DNA of 64,000 nt from Rhodopseudomonas sp. P2A-2r. Lineage in GTDB: Bacteria; Pseudomonadota; Alphaproteobacteria; Rhizobiales; Xanthobacteraceae. A program made the position numbers and the translations under genes. Below, in pieces: positions 39,681 to 49,201 of this stretch. Location: contig NZ_CP110389.1 of NCBI RefSeq assembly GCF_026015985.1, positions 1,582,001 through 1,646,000 on the forward strand, in the 5' to 3' direction. The notes beneath the pieces are model-generated. The model had not been told where the DNA came from. It did no database searches and worked only from the letters and a program-made list of their open reading frames with translations. The stretch's first letter is position 1. Each line of letters begins with the position of its first letter.

Positions 39681-40589
39681 ATGGACAAGCTCACCAGCCT
39701 GCGCGCCTTCGTCAAAGTGGTCGAACTCGGCAGCTTCTCGGAGGCCGGGCGGCAGTTGCGGCTGTCGCGTTCGGCGATCTCCAAATATGTCGGCGAACTC
39801 GAGCAGAGCCTCGGCGTGCAGCTGCTGAACCGCACCACGCGCCATGCCGCGCCGACCGAGAACGGCCAGGCCTATTTCGAGCGTGCGTTGGGGGTGCTGG
39901 CCGATCTCGACGCTGCCGATCAGGCCGTGGCGCAGGCGCAGGCGACGCCGCGCGGGCTGCTGCGCGTGAATGCGCCGATGTCGTTCGGGACGCTGCAGCT
40001 GGGACCGGCAGTGGCCGACTTCATGGCTGATTATCCGGAGCTGCAGATCCATCTGGTGCTGTCCGACGACCAGCTCGACCCAACGCAAGGCGGCTTCGAT
40101 GTCACCTTGCGCATTGCCGATCTGGAATCCTCCAGCCTGATCGCGCGAAAGATCGTCGGCATCGATCGCGCGATCTGTGCGTCGCCGGACTATCTGGCAG
40201 GGCATGGTGAGCCGACGACGCCGGCCGAACTGCGTAAGCATGCGCTCCTGACCTACGGCTTCCTGCTCACCGGCAATCAGTGGAAGCTGACGGGAAAGGA
40301 CGGCGATCACTGGATCCAGCCGGCGTGGAATCTGTGTGCCAACAATGCCGAGGTGCTGTGCGACGCCGCCGTGAAGGGCCGCGGCGTGGCGCTGCTGCCG
40401 ACCTTCATTGCCGGCCGCGCATTACGCGACGGACGGCTGCGCAGTTTCCTGTCAGACTACAAGGCGCCACCGCTGACGCTGTATGCGATCTATCCGCCGA
40501 CGCGGCATCTCGCGGTCAAGGTGCGGCTGTTCATCGATTTCCTGGTGGCAAGGTTTGCGGGCGTGCCGGAATGGGATGCGCCCTCTTAA
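39681..40589 (+). CDS. LysR-family transcriptional regulator
   Basis: The product has 302 residues. HTH: MDKLTSLRAFVKVVELGSFSEAGRQLRLSRSAISKYVGELEQSLG. The C-terminal domain (LLRVNAPMSFGTLQLGPAVADFM, LQIHLVLSDDQLDPTQGGFDVTLRIADL) belongs to the DsdC/AaeR-like subgroup that often responds to quinones or aromatics. It is divergent from the MhqO/MhqD-like operon, its likely target. GGAC lies 8 nt before the ATG. The gene ends at a perfect 14-bp hairpin. Confidence 0.9.
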   Translation: MDKLTSLRAFVKVVELGSFSEAGRQLRLSRSAISKYVGELEQSLGVQLLNRTTRHAAPTENGQAYFERALGVLADLDAADQAVAQAQATPRGLLRVNAPMSFGTLQLGPAVADFMADYPELQIHLVLSDDQLDPTQGGFDVTLRIADLESSSLIARKIVGIDRAICASPDYLAGHGEPTTPAELRKHALLTYGFLLTGNQWKLTGKDGDHWIQPAWNLCANNAEVLCDAAVKGRGVALLPTFIAGRALRDGRLRSFLSDYKAPPLTLYAIYPPTRHLAVKVRLFIDFLVARFAGVPEWDAPS

Positions 40590-40616
40590 CCTCTCCCCGC
40601 AGGCGGGGAGAGGTTA
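40587..40616. terminator. Bidirectional terminator-like hairpin
   Basis: TAACCTCTCCCCGC-AG-GCGGGGAGAGGTTA is a perfect 14-bp stem with a 2-nt gap (in practice a 4-nt loop). It starts at the stop codon of the LysR gene and ends 7 bp before the stop of the convergent helicase. No T-run is present, so it may act as a structural barrier and not a classical intrinsic terminator. Confidence 0.6.
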
Positions 40617-40622
40617 GAAGGT

Positions 40623-42725
40623 TCATCGCCACATGCCGCGCATGCGGGCGCCGATGTCGACGCGGACGCCCTGGCTGGCGACGCGGGCCGCCGCCGCGGT
40701 GGAGGCCAGCGGCCAGCTCACACGTTCGAACAGGTGCAGCAGGCGGTCGGGAATGAAGCGGGTGCGCGCGGCGTAGACGTGGCGATCGCCCTGCGGGTTC
40801 TGGCCGTAGGTGAAGAAGCGCTGCGGCACCATGATGGCGAGATCGTCCTTGGCGCGGGTCATCGCAACGTAGAGCAAACGCCGCTCTTCCTCCAGTTCGG
40901 CAGAGGTGCCGGTGCCCAGATCGGACGGCATGCAGCCGTCGACCACATTGAGCACATAGACCGATTTCCACTCCTGGCCCTTGGCCGAATGAATGGTGGA
41001 GAGGATCAGATAGTCCTCATCGAGCAGGGGCACGCCGGCCTGATCGCTGGTGGCGTCGGGCGGATCGAGCGTCAGCTCGGTGAGGAAGCGCTCGCGCGAC
41101 GGATAGCCGGAGGCGATCTGCTCGAGCTGCACCAGATCGGCGCGACGCGTCGCGGCGTCCTCATGGATGCGGTCGAGATGCGGTTCGTACCACAGCCGCG
41201 CGCGCTCCATCTCCGCAGGCCAGCCGGCGCGGCCGGAGCGCAACTCACTGAGCGTGTCGACGAAGCCGCGCCAGTCGGCGCCGGCGCGCGGCGGGGCTGG
41301 CGCATCAATCAGCGCGCCGACCGGATCGGGCGAGGCCGCCATGGCATCGAGCGCGCGTTGCGCCGAGGCGGGGCCGACGCCGGGCAACAGATGCATCAGG
41401 CGAAAGCCGGCAACGCGGTCGCGCGGGTTTTCGACGAAGCGCAGCAGCGCGAGCAGATCCTTGATGTGCGCGGCATCGAGAAATTTGAGGCCGCCGAACT
41501 TCACGAAGGGAATGTTGCGCTTGGTCAGTTCGAATTCCAGCGCGCCGGAATGCGACGAGGTGCGGAACAGCACCGCCTGCTGCTTCAGCGTGGTGCCGCT
41601 TTCGCGGTTGTCGAGAATGCGCTCGACGATGCAGCGCGCCTGGTCAGTCTCGTCGCGCACCGCCACCAGCTGCGGCTTGGCGCCGGAGGCGCGGTCGGTC
41701 CACAAGTTCTTGGTGAAGCGCTCCTTGGCCAGCTCGATCACACCGTTGGCGGCGGCCAGGATGGTCTGGGTCGAGCGATAGTTGCGGTCCAGCGTGATGA
41801 TGTCCGCGGGCGGCGAAAACTGCTTCGGGAAATCCAGGATATTGCGCACGGTGGCGGCGCGGAAGGAATAGATCGACTGGGCGTCGTCGCCGACCACGGT
41901 GAGGCCTTGGCCGCCGGGCTTCAGCGCCAGCAGGATCGACGACTGCAGGCGGTTGGTGTCTTGATATTCGTCGACCAGCACGTGATCGAAACGGCCGCCG
42001 ATGTCGGCCGCGAGCAGCGGCTCGGCCATGGTCTGCGCCCAATACAGCAGCAGGTCGTCATAATCGAGTACGTTCTGCTTCTGCTTGGCCTCGACATAGT
42101 TTTCGAACAGGTTTCGCAGTTCGGCGGCCCAGCCGGCGCACCATGGAAAATGCGCGCCGAGCACCTGATCGATGTCGGTCTCCGCGTTGACGCACCGCGA
42201 GTAGATCGCGAGACACGTGCCCTTGGTGGGAAAGCGGCTCTCGGTCTTGGACAGGCCAAGCTCGTGGCGCGCGAGATTCATCAGGTCGGCGGAATCCTCG
42301 CGGTCGTGAATGGTGAAGCCGGGATCGAGGCCGATCTGCTCGGCATAGTCGCGGAGGATGCGCGCGCCGATGCCGTGGAAGGTGCCGGCCCAATGAAGCG
42401 CATCGGTCAGCACGCCGGCCTTGTCGCCCATCACCTGTCGCGAAATGCGCTCGACGCGGCGGGCCATTTCGGCGGCGGCGCGGCGCGAAAACGTCATCAG
42501 CAGGATGCGGCGGGGATCGGTTCCATTGACGATGAGGTGCGCGACCCGGTGCGCCAGCGTGTTGGTCTTGCCGGAGCCGGCACCGGCAATCACCAGCAGC
42601 GGGCCGGCTGGCGCCGCGCCGTGCGACAACACGCCATGTTCGACGGCGCGGCGCTGTTCCGGATTGAGAGCATCGAGATAGGCGGCTGGCGCGAGCACGG
42701 GCGATTCCAGGGGGCGACGAATCAC
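40623..42725 (-). CDS. ATP-dependent DNA helicase, UvrD/Rep (SF1A) family
   Basis: The product has about 700 residues from GTG 42725. SF1 motifs in order: LNPEQRRAV (Q motif), AGAGSGKTNTLAHRV (I), LLMTFSRRAAAEM (Ia), DHVLVDEYQDTNRLQ (II), TVVGDDAQSIYSFRAA (III), ITLDRNYRSTQ (IV), STIHSAKGQEWKSVYVLNV (V) and EEERRLLYVAMTRAKDDL (VI). It is a complete 3'-5' translocase for repair or recombination. An exonuclease domain and AddB partner are absent, so it is not AddA. The shadow frame in the opposite strand is long but has no family content. Confidence 0.93.
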   Translation of the reverse strand: MIRRPLESPVLAPAAYLDALNPEQRRAVEHGVLSHGAAPAGPLLVIAGAGSGKTNTLAHRVAHLIVNGTDPRRILLMTFSRRAAAEMARRVERISRQVMGDKAGVLTDALHWAGTFHGIGARILRDYAEQIGLDPGFTIHDREDSADLMNLARHELGLSKTESRFPTKGTCLAIYSRCVNAETDIDQVLGAHFPWCAGWAAELRNLFENYVEAKQKQNVLDYDDLLLYWAQTMAEPLLAADIGGRFDHVLVDEYQDTNRLQSSILLALKPGGQGLTVVGDDAQSIYSFRAATVRNILDFPKQFSPPADIITLDRNYRSTQTILAAANGVIELAKERFTKNLWTDRASGAKPQLVAVRDETDQARCIVERILDNRESGTTLKQQAVLFRTSSHSGALEFELTKRNIPFVKFGGLKFLDAAHIKDLLALLRFVENPRDRVAGFRLMHLLPGVGPASAQRALDAMAASPDPVGALIDAPAPPRAGADWRGFVDTLSELRSGRAGWPAEMERARLWYEPHLDRIHEDAATRRADLVQLEQIASGYPSRERFLTELTLDPPDATSDQAGVPLLDEDYLILSTIHSAKGQEWKSVYVLNVVDGCMPSDLGTGTSAELEEERRLLYVAMTRAKDDLAIMVPQRFFTYGQNPQGDRHVYAARTRFIPDRLLHLFERVSWPLASTAAAARVASQGVRVDIGARMRGMWR

Positions 42726-42775
42726 GCTCGCTGATTCCCGGTTTGTTCGCAATGCCGGTATGCCCCGCGATCGCG

Positions 42776-43441
42776 CTAATCGTGCCGATGATCGTGCGTC
42801 GGCAGCGCCAGGCCGAAGGTCTTCGTGAGATCTGCCACCTGCGCCGGTGTGAGAAAACGCGGGTTGAGGCCGCGCAGCAGCAGATAGAGCTTGGCGGTCT
42901 CTTCCAGTTCCTCGATGGCGAATACCGTGGCTTCCAGCGAATCGCCTGAGACCACCGGGCCGTGATTGGCCAGCAGCACGGAACTGTATTCCCCGGCCAG
43001 CCCCCGGATGGCGTCGGCCACGGCGGGATCGCCCGGCCGATAATACGGCACCAAAGCGGTGGCGCCGCATTTCATCAGATAATAGGGCGTCATCGGCGGC
43101 AGCGCGGCGCGCGGATCGATCTCTGGCAGCATCGACAGCGCCACCGAATGGGTCGAATGCAGATGCACCACCGCCTGCGCCGCCTTGCGGGTCGCGTAGA
43201 GCGCGGTGTGCAGCGGCACTTCCTTGGTCGGCGCGTCGCCCGACAGCAGACGGCCTTCGGCTCCCAGCCGCGACAATTTTGCCGGATCGAGCGCGCCCAG
43301 CGAGGCGTTGGTCGGCGTCACCAGCCAGCCGCCGTCGTCGCAGCGCACGCTGATGTTGCCGGACGAGCCCGGCGTCAGCCCGCGGTCGAACAGCGAGCGG
43401 CCGAGTCGGCAGATCTCTTCGCGCAGTCGTGTGTCGGTCAT
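42776..43441 (-). CDS. otnC: Class II aldolase/adducin-family protein, 3-oxo-tetronate 4-phosphate decarboxylase
   Basis: The product has 221 residues. Fold motifs: GLTPGSSGNISVR, VTPTNASLGALDP, the Glu-containing APTKEVPLHTALYATR, and the Zn-binding VVHLHSTHSVALSM, with a third His in LLANHGPVV. The identification as OtnC rests on the divergent ltnD-otnI-otnK operon. In that pathway OtnC decarboxylates 3-oxo-tetronate 4-phosphate to dihydroxyacetone phosphate. It is transcribed away from ltnD across a 110-bp shared promoter. Confidence 0.88.
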   Translation of the reverse strand: MTDTRLREEICRLGRSLFDRGLTPGSSGNISVRCDDGGWLVTPTNASLGALDPAKLSRLGAEGRLLSGDAPTKEVPLHTALYATRKAAQAVVHLHSTHSVALSMLPEIDPRAALPPMTPYYLMKCGATALVPYYRPGDPAVADAIRGLAGEYSSVLLANHGPVVSGDSLEATVFAIEELEETAKLYLLLRGLNPRFLTPAQVADLTKTFGLALPTHDHRHD

Positions 43442-43551
43442 GGCGTGCCCCCGTGGCGCCTTGTCCCACGCTTTGGCAGGATGGCCAAGCCGTGATACCG
43501 AAGGGCCAAGCCGCGCGCCAAGGCGGCCATGAAAACCCGGGGAAATGCCGC

Positions 43552-44468
43552 ATGCCTATCGCATCCGAGAAACCACGCGTCGCCGTCATCGGGCTCGGCT
43601 CCATGGGCTACGGCATGGCGCTGTCGCTGAAGCGCGCCGGCTTCCACGTCACCGGCTGCGACGTGTCAGCTGCCGCCGTGCAACGATTTGTCGATGATGG
43701 CGGGCATGGCGCGGGCACGCCGGCGGGAGCCGCGGAGAATGCCGATATCGTGGTCAGCGTCGTGGTCAATGCGGCGCAGACCGAAACCATCCTGTTCGGC
43801 GCTGACGGCGTCGCCGAAACTCTGCCGAAGGGGCGGTGTTCGTCTCCAGCGCCACCATGGATCCCGACGTGGCGCGCCGCCTGGCCAGCACGCTCGAACC
43901 CAGCGGCCGGCACTATCTGGATGCGCCGATCTCCGGCGGTGCGCAGCGCGCGGCGGAAGGCGAGCTGACCATCCTGGCCTCCGGCAGCAAGGCGGCCTTT
44001 GCCCGCGCGCGGCCGGCGCTCGATGCCATGGCGGCGAAGCTCTACGAACTGGGCGACGAGGCCGGCCAGGGCGCGGCCTTCAAGATGATCAACCAGCTGC
44101 TGGCCGGCGTGCATATCGCCGCAGCGTCCGAGGCCATCGCCTTTGCGGCGAAGCAGGGCCTCGACATCCGCAAGGTCTACGAGGTGATCACCGCCTCGGC
44201 CGGCAATTCCTGGATGTTCGAGAACCGCATGCCGCATGTGCTGGACGGCGACTACACGCCGCGCAGCGCGGTGGATATTTTCGTCAAGGATCTCGGCATC
44301 ATCCAGGACATGGCGCGCACGGCGAAATTTCCGGTGCCGGTGTCGGCCGCGGCGCTGCAGATGTTCCTCATGACCTCGGCATCGGGTATGGGCCGCGACG
44401 ACGATGCTTCGGTGGCGCGGATGTATGCCAAGGTGACCGGGACCAAGCTGCCCGGCGATCCGGCCTGA
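43552..44468 (+). CDS. ltnD: L-threonate dehydrogenase-like NAD-dependent beta-hydroxyacid dehydrogenase, with a frame break
   Basis: About 305 residues when repaired. NAD-binding RVAVIGLGSMGYGMALSLKRAGFHVTGCD at the N-terminus, then substrate motif YLDAPISGGAQRAAEGELTILASG and catalytic Lys region GQGAAFKMINQLLAG. The frame breaks at the G-run 43830-43833 (AAGGGGCGG): adding one G restores ETLPKGAVFVSSATMDPDVARRL. It oxidises threonate/erythronate at C2 or C3 to the 2-oxo acid in the four-carbon acid-sugar pathway. GGGGAAA precedes ATG 43552. First gene of ltnD-otnI-otnK. Confidence 0.88.
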
Positions 44469-44488
44469 TCGACAATAGAGGACATTCA

Positions 44489-45268
44489 ATGCCCCGCTTC
44501 GCTGCCAATCTCACCATGATGTTCAACGAGCACGAATTCCTCGATCGCTTCGATGCGGCGGCCAAGGCCGGCTTCACCGCGGTCGAATTCCTGTTCCCCT
44601 ACGAGCATCCGCCGGAAGCCATCGCCGAGCGGCTGCAGCGCAACGATCTCAAGCAGGTGCTGTTCAACCTGCCGCCGGGCGACTGGAATGCCGGCGAGAA
44701 GGGCTTTGCGGCGCGGCCGGACAAGTTCGACGCGTTGCGGCACAGCGTGCAGACCGCGCTGCCCTATATCAAGGCCACTGGCGTTCGCCGCGTGCATCTG
44801 ATGGCCGGCATCGCCGATCGCCGCGACCCCAAGGCGGTGGCGGCATTCCGCAAATCGGTGGAATGGGCCGCGAATTTTGTCGGCGATCACGGCGTCGACG
44901 TGGTGATCGAGCCGATCAACCCGCGCGACGTGCCCGGCTATTTCCTCAACGATTTCGGCTTTGCCTGCGACCTGATCCGCGACCTCGGAATTCCCAATGT
45001 CGGTTTGCAGTTCGACATCTATCACTGCCAGATCCTGCACGGCGACGTCACCATGCGGCTCCGCGAGATGCTGCCGCTGATCGGCCATATCCAGATCGCC
45101 AGCGTGCCGTCGCGCAACGAGCCCGGCGAGGAACTCAACTATCCGTTCCTGTTCGATGAACTTGACCGGCTGGGCTACGACAATTTCGTCGGCTGCGAGT
45201 ATCGCCCGGCCGGCGACACGGTCGCCGGGCTCGGCTGGTTTCAACCCTACGCCGGAGCGAGGACATGA
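44489..45268 (+). CDS. otnI: 2-oxo-tetronate isomerase (hydroxypyruvate isomerase family)
   Basis: The product has 259 residues, a TIM-barrel sugar isomerase/endonuclease-like fold. Motifs are MPRFAANLTMMFNEHEFLDRFDAAAKAGFTAVEFLFPYEHPPE, VRRVHLMAGIADR, VIEPINPRDVPGYFLN (metal Glu), VGLQFDIYHCQILHGD (Asp, His) and NFVGCEYRPAGDT. It interconverts 2-oxo- and 3-oxo-tetronate. The operon position between dehydrogenase and kinase fits OtnI over glyoxylate-linked Hyi. It overlaps otnK by ATGA. Confidence 0.92.
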   Translation: MPRFAANLTMMFNEHEFLDRFDAAAKAGFTAVEFLFPYEHPPEAIAERLQRNDLKQVLFNLPPGDWNAGEKGFAARPDKFDALRHSVQTALPYIKATGVRRVHLMAGIADRRDPKAVAAFRKSVEWAANFVGDHGVDVVIEPINPRDVPGYFLNDFGFACDLIRDLGIPNVGLQFDIYHCQILHGDVTMRLREMLPLIGHIQIASVPSRNEPGEELNYPFLFDELDRLGYDNFVGCEYRPAGDTVAGLGWFQPYAGART

Positions 45269-46541
45269 CGCTGGCGCTGGGATGTATCGCCGACGACTAT
45301 ACCGGCGCCTCCGACCTCGCCAACACCCTGACCCGCTGCGGCTTGCGCACGGTGCAGACCATCGGCATCCCCGCTGACGATCTGGCGCTGCCCGAGGTCG
45401 ATGCGGTCGTGGTGTCGCTGAAGAGCCGCTCCGTCGCCGCCGACACAGCGGTGGCGTGGTCGCGCGCGGCGGAGAAGTGGCTTCGCAGCCGCGGCGCCGA
45501 ACACGTGCTGTTCAAGATCTGCTCGACCTTCGATTCCACCGACAAGGGCAATATCGGTCCGGTGATGGACGCGCTGCGCGCCGACAGTGGCGACGCCATG
45601 GTGCTGGTGACACCGGCCTTTCCGGAGACCGGCCGCTCCGTCTATCAAGGCAACCTCTTCGTCGGCAGCGTGCCGCTCAACGAAAGCCCGCTGAAGGATC
45701 ATCCGCTCAATCCGATGCATGACTCCAACCTTGTGCGCGTGCTGGCGCGGCAGAGCGCGACGCGGATCGGCCTGCTTGATCTCGCCACCGTCACGCGCGG
45801 GCCGGAGGCGGTGCAGGCACATCTGCACGAACTCGCTGCCAAGGGTTTTGGCGCGGCCATCGCCGACGCGGTGTTCGGCCTCGACCTCGAGACGATCGGC
45901 ACGGTGGCGTTGAGCCATCGTGTCTCGGTCGGCGCGTCCGGACTTGGGCTTGGACTGGCGCGTGCGCTGCTGGCGTCGGGCCGGGTGGCGGCTGCAACAT
46001 GCGGGACCGATGAGGGCGAGCCGGTCGGCGGCGCCGCGGCATGTCTCGCCGGCAGTTGTTCGCAGGCGACGTTACAGCAGATCGCGGCGGCGGAGCGGGT
46101 GATGCCTGTGCTGCGCCTCGATCCGGAAAAATCATCGCTGGCCCAACGGAAACGCAAGAGGCGCTGGCGTGGGCGCGCGCGCGGATCGGGCAGGGGCCGG
46201 TGCTGATCGCATCGAGCTCGACGCCGGATCAAGTGACCGCCGTGCAGGCGCGGCATGGCCGCGATGCGGCCGGCCATGCGATCGAACAGGCGATGGCCGA
46301 TCTGGCTGAAGGGCTCATGCAGTCCGGCGTGCGTCGATTGATTGTCGCGGGTGGCGAGACGTCGGGTGCGGTCGTCGACCGGCTCAAGATCCCTGGCTTC
46401 CTTGTCGGTGCCGAGATCGCGCCCGGCGTTCCGGTGTTGCGCACTATATGTCCAACTGGCGACAGCAAACTTCTGGCGTTGAAGTCAGGCAACTTCGGCG
46501 GGCCCAGATTTTTCACAGATGCCGTCGCCTTGATGAACTGA
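45265..46541 (+). CDS. otnK: 3-oxo-tetronate kinase (four-carbon acid sugar kinase family), with a frame break
   Basis: About 425 residues when repaired. The N-terminal substrate domain has LGCIADDYTGASDLANTL, ICSTFDSTDKGNIGPVMDAL and VTPAFPETGRSVYQGNLFV. The C-terminal nucleotide-binding domain has LIVAGGETSGAVVDRL and LALKSGNFGGPRFF. The frame breaks in the A-run 46127-46131 (CCGGAAAAATC); one extra A restores LDPEKIIAGPTETQEALAWARARIGQGP. It phosphorylates 3-oxo-tetronate at O4 for OtnC. Pieces of its 3' half recur downstream at 46600-46795 and 48750-48998. Confidence 0.9.
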
Positions 46542-46599
46542 CGGTGGCCTGTTTGCAGAGAGATACTAAATTACTCACATAAGTTTGTTTTAGAATGCC

Positions 46600-46795
46600 A
46601 TCCCCGGCTTCCTTGCCGGCGCCGAGATTGCGCCCGGCGTTCTGGAGCTGTGCGCCATATGTCCGATTGGTGGCAGAAAGCTGCTGGCGTTGAGTCGGGC
46701 AACTTCGAGGGGCCTGGATTTTTCACGGATGCCGTCGCGTTGATCAACTGGCGGTGGTCTGTTTTGAAAGGTGATAATAAATCGCTCGCTTGAGG
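46600..46795 (+). pseudogene. Tandem degenerate copy of the otnK 3' end
   Basis: Translates as PGFLAGAEIAPGVLELCAICP, and after a one-base slip as ESGNFEGPGFFTDAVALIN, matching otnK PGFLVGAEIAPGVPVLRTICP...SGNFGGPRFFTDAVALMN. Similarity continues past the otnK stop (CGGTGGCCTGTTT versus CGGTGGTCTGTTT). It is therefore a direct repeat of about 0.2 kb, immediately after otnK, and non-coding now. Confidence 0.8.
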
Positions 46796-46837
46796 TGGTT
46801 TCAAACTACCGTCGCTGCCCGAAATAGTCGCTAGGAT

Positions 46838-46852
46838 ACCACCAGAGTGCTC
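46838..46852 (+). promoter_or_regulatory. Conserved leader motif ATACC-NCC-AGAGTG upstream of chemoreceptor 1
   Basis: GATACCACCAGAGTGCTC here resembles AATACCGCCAGAGTGTCC (51026-51043) and AATACCCGCAGAGTGTCC (52910-52927) before chemoreceptors 3 and 4. The rest of the 46796-47022 gap is AT-rich and unrelated. The motif may be a shared promoter or RNA element. Confidence 0.4.
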
Positions 46853-47022
46853 ATATATTTTTTACACTACTCTTCTTTTTAAGCTTCGTCTGACAGATTT
46901 ACCGTTGCGAACGTCGGCGTGATTTCAGCCTGCTGTTCTACAGACGCCGACATGTGCGTCAGAATTATAACAAAGTATCGCTCATTTTCACGCCAACGGT
47001 TTGCGCCGAGGAATCCTCATTC

Positions 47023-48714
47023 ATGTTTGCTCGCCTTTCAATCCGCGCCAAGATTAGTTTGGTCGTTTCTTTCCTGCTGATCGGCATGGCGGGAATGGGC
47101 TTTCTGGCGATCCGGAACATGCGGGCAATCAATGCCCGCGCGGTCGAAATTCAGGCTAGCTGGCTGCCGAGCGTGCGTTTGCTGGGACAAATGCGTAGCA
47201 GCGTCGCTTCGTACCGCAACGTTGTTCGCGGGCATCTGTTGTCGCCGAAGGTCGAGGCCAAGGTGGACGCCGAGAAGCGGCTGGCGAAGTTTCTTGAGAA
47301 TCTTGCCAAATTCCGTGCTCAATACGAAAAGTTGATCTCGTCTCCGGAGGAGCGTGCCCTCTATAGCCAATGGGCTCGGCAGTGGGACGTCTACAAGACG
47401 GCGTCGCTGGAAGTTTTGGCGCTGTCCAATCAGAGCGTCGGCAAGTTCCCGCAAGATGCCCAGGATCTCAACGAGACCAAGGTTATTCCGCTGGGGCAGC
47501 TGTCCGACACTACCCTCGAGAAGGACATCGACCTCAATAACAAGGGAGCCGACGAGACCGGTGCGGCGGCGTCTGCGGAATATGATTCTGCGTTCCTCAT
47601 GCTGACCGCGTTGCTGGGGATCTCGGGGGTGCTGGGCATTGGCGTTGCCGTCTATCTCGTGCGCGACGTGTCGTTGGGCATCGCCTCGATCGTCAAGCCG
47701 ATGCAGGCGCTCGGCAGCGGCGATCTCACCGCGATGGTGCCGTACCAGGGCATGAAGACGGAGATCGGATCGATGGCCGATGCGTTGCAGATCTTCAAGC
47801 AGGCTCTGATCGACAAGAAGGCCGCAGACGAAGCGGCCGCCGTCGAGGCAGAAGAGAAGATTCAGCGCGGCGAGCGCGTCGACAGGATCACCCGCGACTT
47901 CGAAGCCCTGATCGGCGAGATCGTCGAAACCGTGTCGTCGGCATCGACGGAGCTCGAGGCGTCAGCAGGCACGCTCACGGCCACTGCGGAACGCGCGCAG
48001 GATCTGGCAACCGCCGTTGCCGCGGCTTCGGAGGAAGCCTCGACCAACGTGCAATCGGTGGCGTCGGCCACCGAAGAGATGGCGTCCTCGGTCAACGAGA
48101 TCAGCCGCCAGGTGCAGGACTCGGCGAGCATCGCCAGCCAGGCCGTGGATCAGGCGCGCGTGACCAACGACCGCGTTGCCGAACTGGCGCAGGCTGCCTC
48201 GCGGATCGGCGATGTGGTCGAGCTCATCAATACCATTGCCGGCCAGACCAACCTGCTGGCGCTGAATGCGACCATCGAGGCAGCGCGTGCCGGTGAAGCC
48301 GGCCGCGGCTTCGCGGTGGTGGCGTCGGAAGTGAAGGCCCTGGCGGAACAGACGGCGAAGGCGACCGGCGAGATCTCGGCTCAGATCTCCAGCATCCAGT
48401 CCGCGACGCACGAGTCGGTGGGGGCGATCAAGGAAATCGGGGATACCATCGGGCGGATGTCGGAGATCGCGTCCACCATCGCCTCGGCGGTGGAGGAGCA
48501 GGGCGCGGCAACGCAGGAGATTTCCCGCAACGTGAAGCAGGCCGCGCAAGGCGCCATGCAGGTGTCCTCGAACATCACCGACGTGCAGCGCGGGGCCAGC
48601 GAGACCGGCTCGGCGTCGTCACAGGTGCTGTCGGCGGCGCAATCGCTGTCGTCGGACAGCAATCGCCTGAAGCTGGAGGTCGGCAAGTTCCTGAGTGCGG
48701 TTCGCGCGGCCTGA
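47023..48714 (+). CDS. Methyl-accepting chemotaxis protein 1 of a five-gene array
   Basis: This is a 563-residue inner-membrane chemoreceptor. TM1 (about 11-31, [20 protein letters not shown]), a periplasmic four-helix-bundle sensor (about 32-189), TM2 (190-213, [19 protein letters not shown]), a HAMP domain (213-268) and a cytoplasmic signalling coiled coil follow. The hairpin tip is [19 protein letters not shown] and [23 protein letters not shown] (about 394-446). It signals through CheA/CheW. No CheR/CheB pentapeptide at the C-terminus (KFLSAVRAA). GAGGAA precedes ATG 47023. The ligand is unknown. Confidence 0.95.
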   Translation: MFARLSIRAKISLVVSFLLIGMAGMGFLAIRNMRAINARAVEIQASWLPSVRLLGQMRSSVASYRNVVRGHLLSPKVEAKVDAEKRLAKFLENLAKFRAQYEKLISSPEERALYSQWARQWDVYKTASLEVLALSNQSVGKFPQDAQDLNETKVIPLGQLSDTTLEKDIDLNNKGADETGAAASAEYDSAFLMLTALLGISGVLGIGVAVYLVRDVSLGIASIVKPMQALGSGDLTAMVPYQGMKTEIGSMADALQIFKQALIDKKAADEAAAVEAEEKIQRGERVDRITRDFEALIGEIVETVSSASTELEASAGTLTATAERAQDLATAVAAASEEASTNVQSVASATEEMASSVNEISRQVQDSASIASQAVDQARVTNDRVAELAQAASRIGDVVELINTIAGQTNLLALNATIEAARAGEAGRGFAVVASEVKALAEQTAKATGEISAQISSIQSATHESVGAIKEIGDTIGRMSEIASTIASAVEEQGAATQEISRNVKQAAQGAMQVSSNITDVQRGASETGSASSQVLSAAQSLSSDSNRLKLEVGKFLSAVRAA

Positions 48715-48749
48715 GACCCGGCGATTCGCTGCAAGGCCGGCGCGCAGGG

Positions 48750-48998
48750 GCGGGCCGGGTGGCGGCTGCAACATGCGGGACCGACGAAGGCGAGCCGGTC
48801 GGCGGCGCCGCGGCGTGCCTTGCCGGCAGTTGTTTGCAGGCGAAGTTGCTGCAGATTGCGAAAGTGGAGCATGCGCTCGCCTGGGCACGCGCGCGGATCG
48901 GGCAGGGTCCGGTGCTGATCGCCAAGCTGCTGCCGCTGAAGTCTGGGAATTTCGCCGGTCCGGGATTCGTTGAGGATGCGCTCAGGCTCATGAAGTAA
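48750..48998 (+). pseudogene. Internally deleted copy of the otnK C-terminal half
   Basis: The open frame 48759-48998 reads MAAATCGTDEGEPVGGAAACL...SCLQAKLLQI, then EHALAWARARIGQGPVLIA, then KSGNFAGPGFVEDALRLMK. These match three separated parts of otnK (about 45990-46085, 46160-46210, 46475-46541), with the intervening parts deleted. The kinase domain is gone, so it cannot be functional as a kinase. It lies directly behind chemoreceptor 1 and before chemoreceptor 2. Confidence 0.8.
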
Positions 48999-49201
48999 AC
49001 AAGGCGCCGTTGGTCCGATGACGTACGCATCAGTTGAATTAATCCGATGCATCGGTGCTCAGGGCCGCTATCGCACGCATGGAAGTCATGTGCGCAGGTA
49101 CTGGGTCCCTGCACGCCGCCTTAACCTTATGCGCCGAGGATAGCCCGGCAATCTGAACTGCCGCCATGTCGCCTGGCATCAGACAAAACGGAAACCTGGT
49201 C

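Noticed and set aside
40734..42734. 666-codon plus-strand open frame opposite the helicase
   Set aside because: Antisense shadow; all SF1 helicase motifs are on the minus strand.
48759..48998. 79-codon open frame as an independent gene
   Set aside because: It is a patchwork of otnK segments with internal deletions, not a new gene; kept as a pseudogene.
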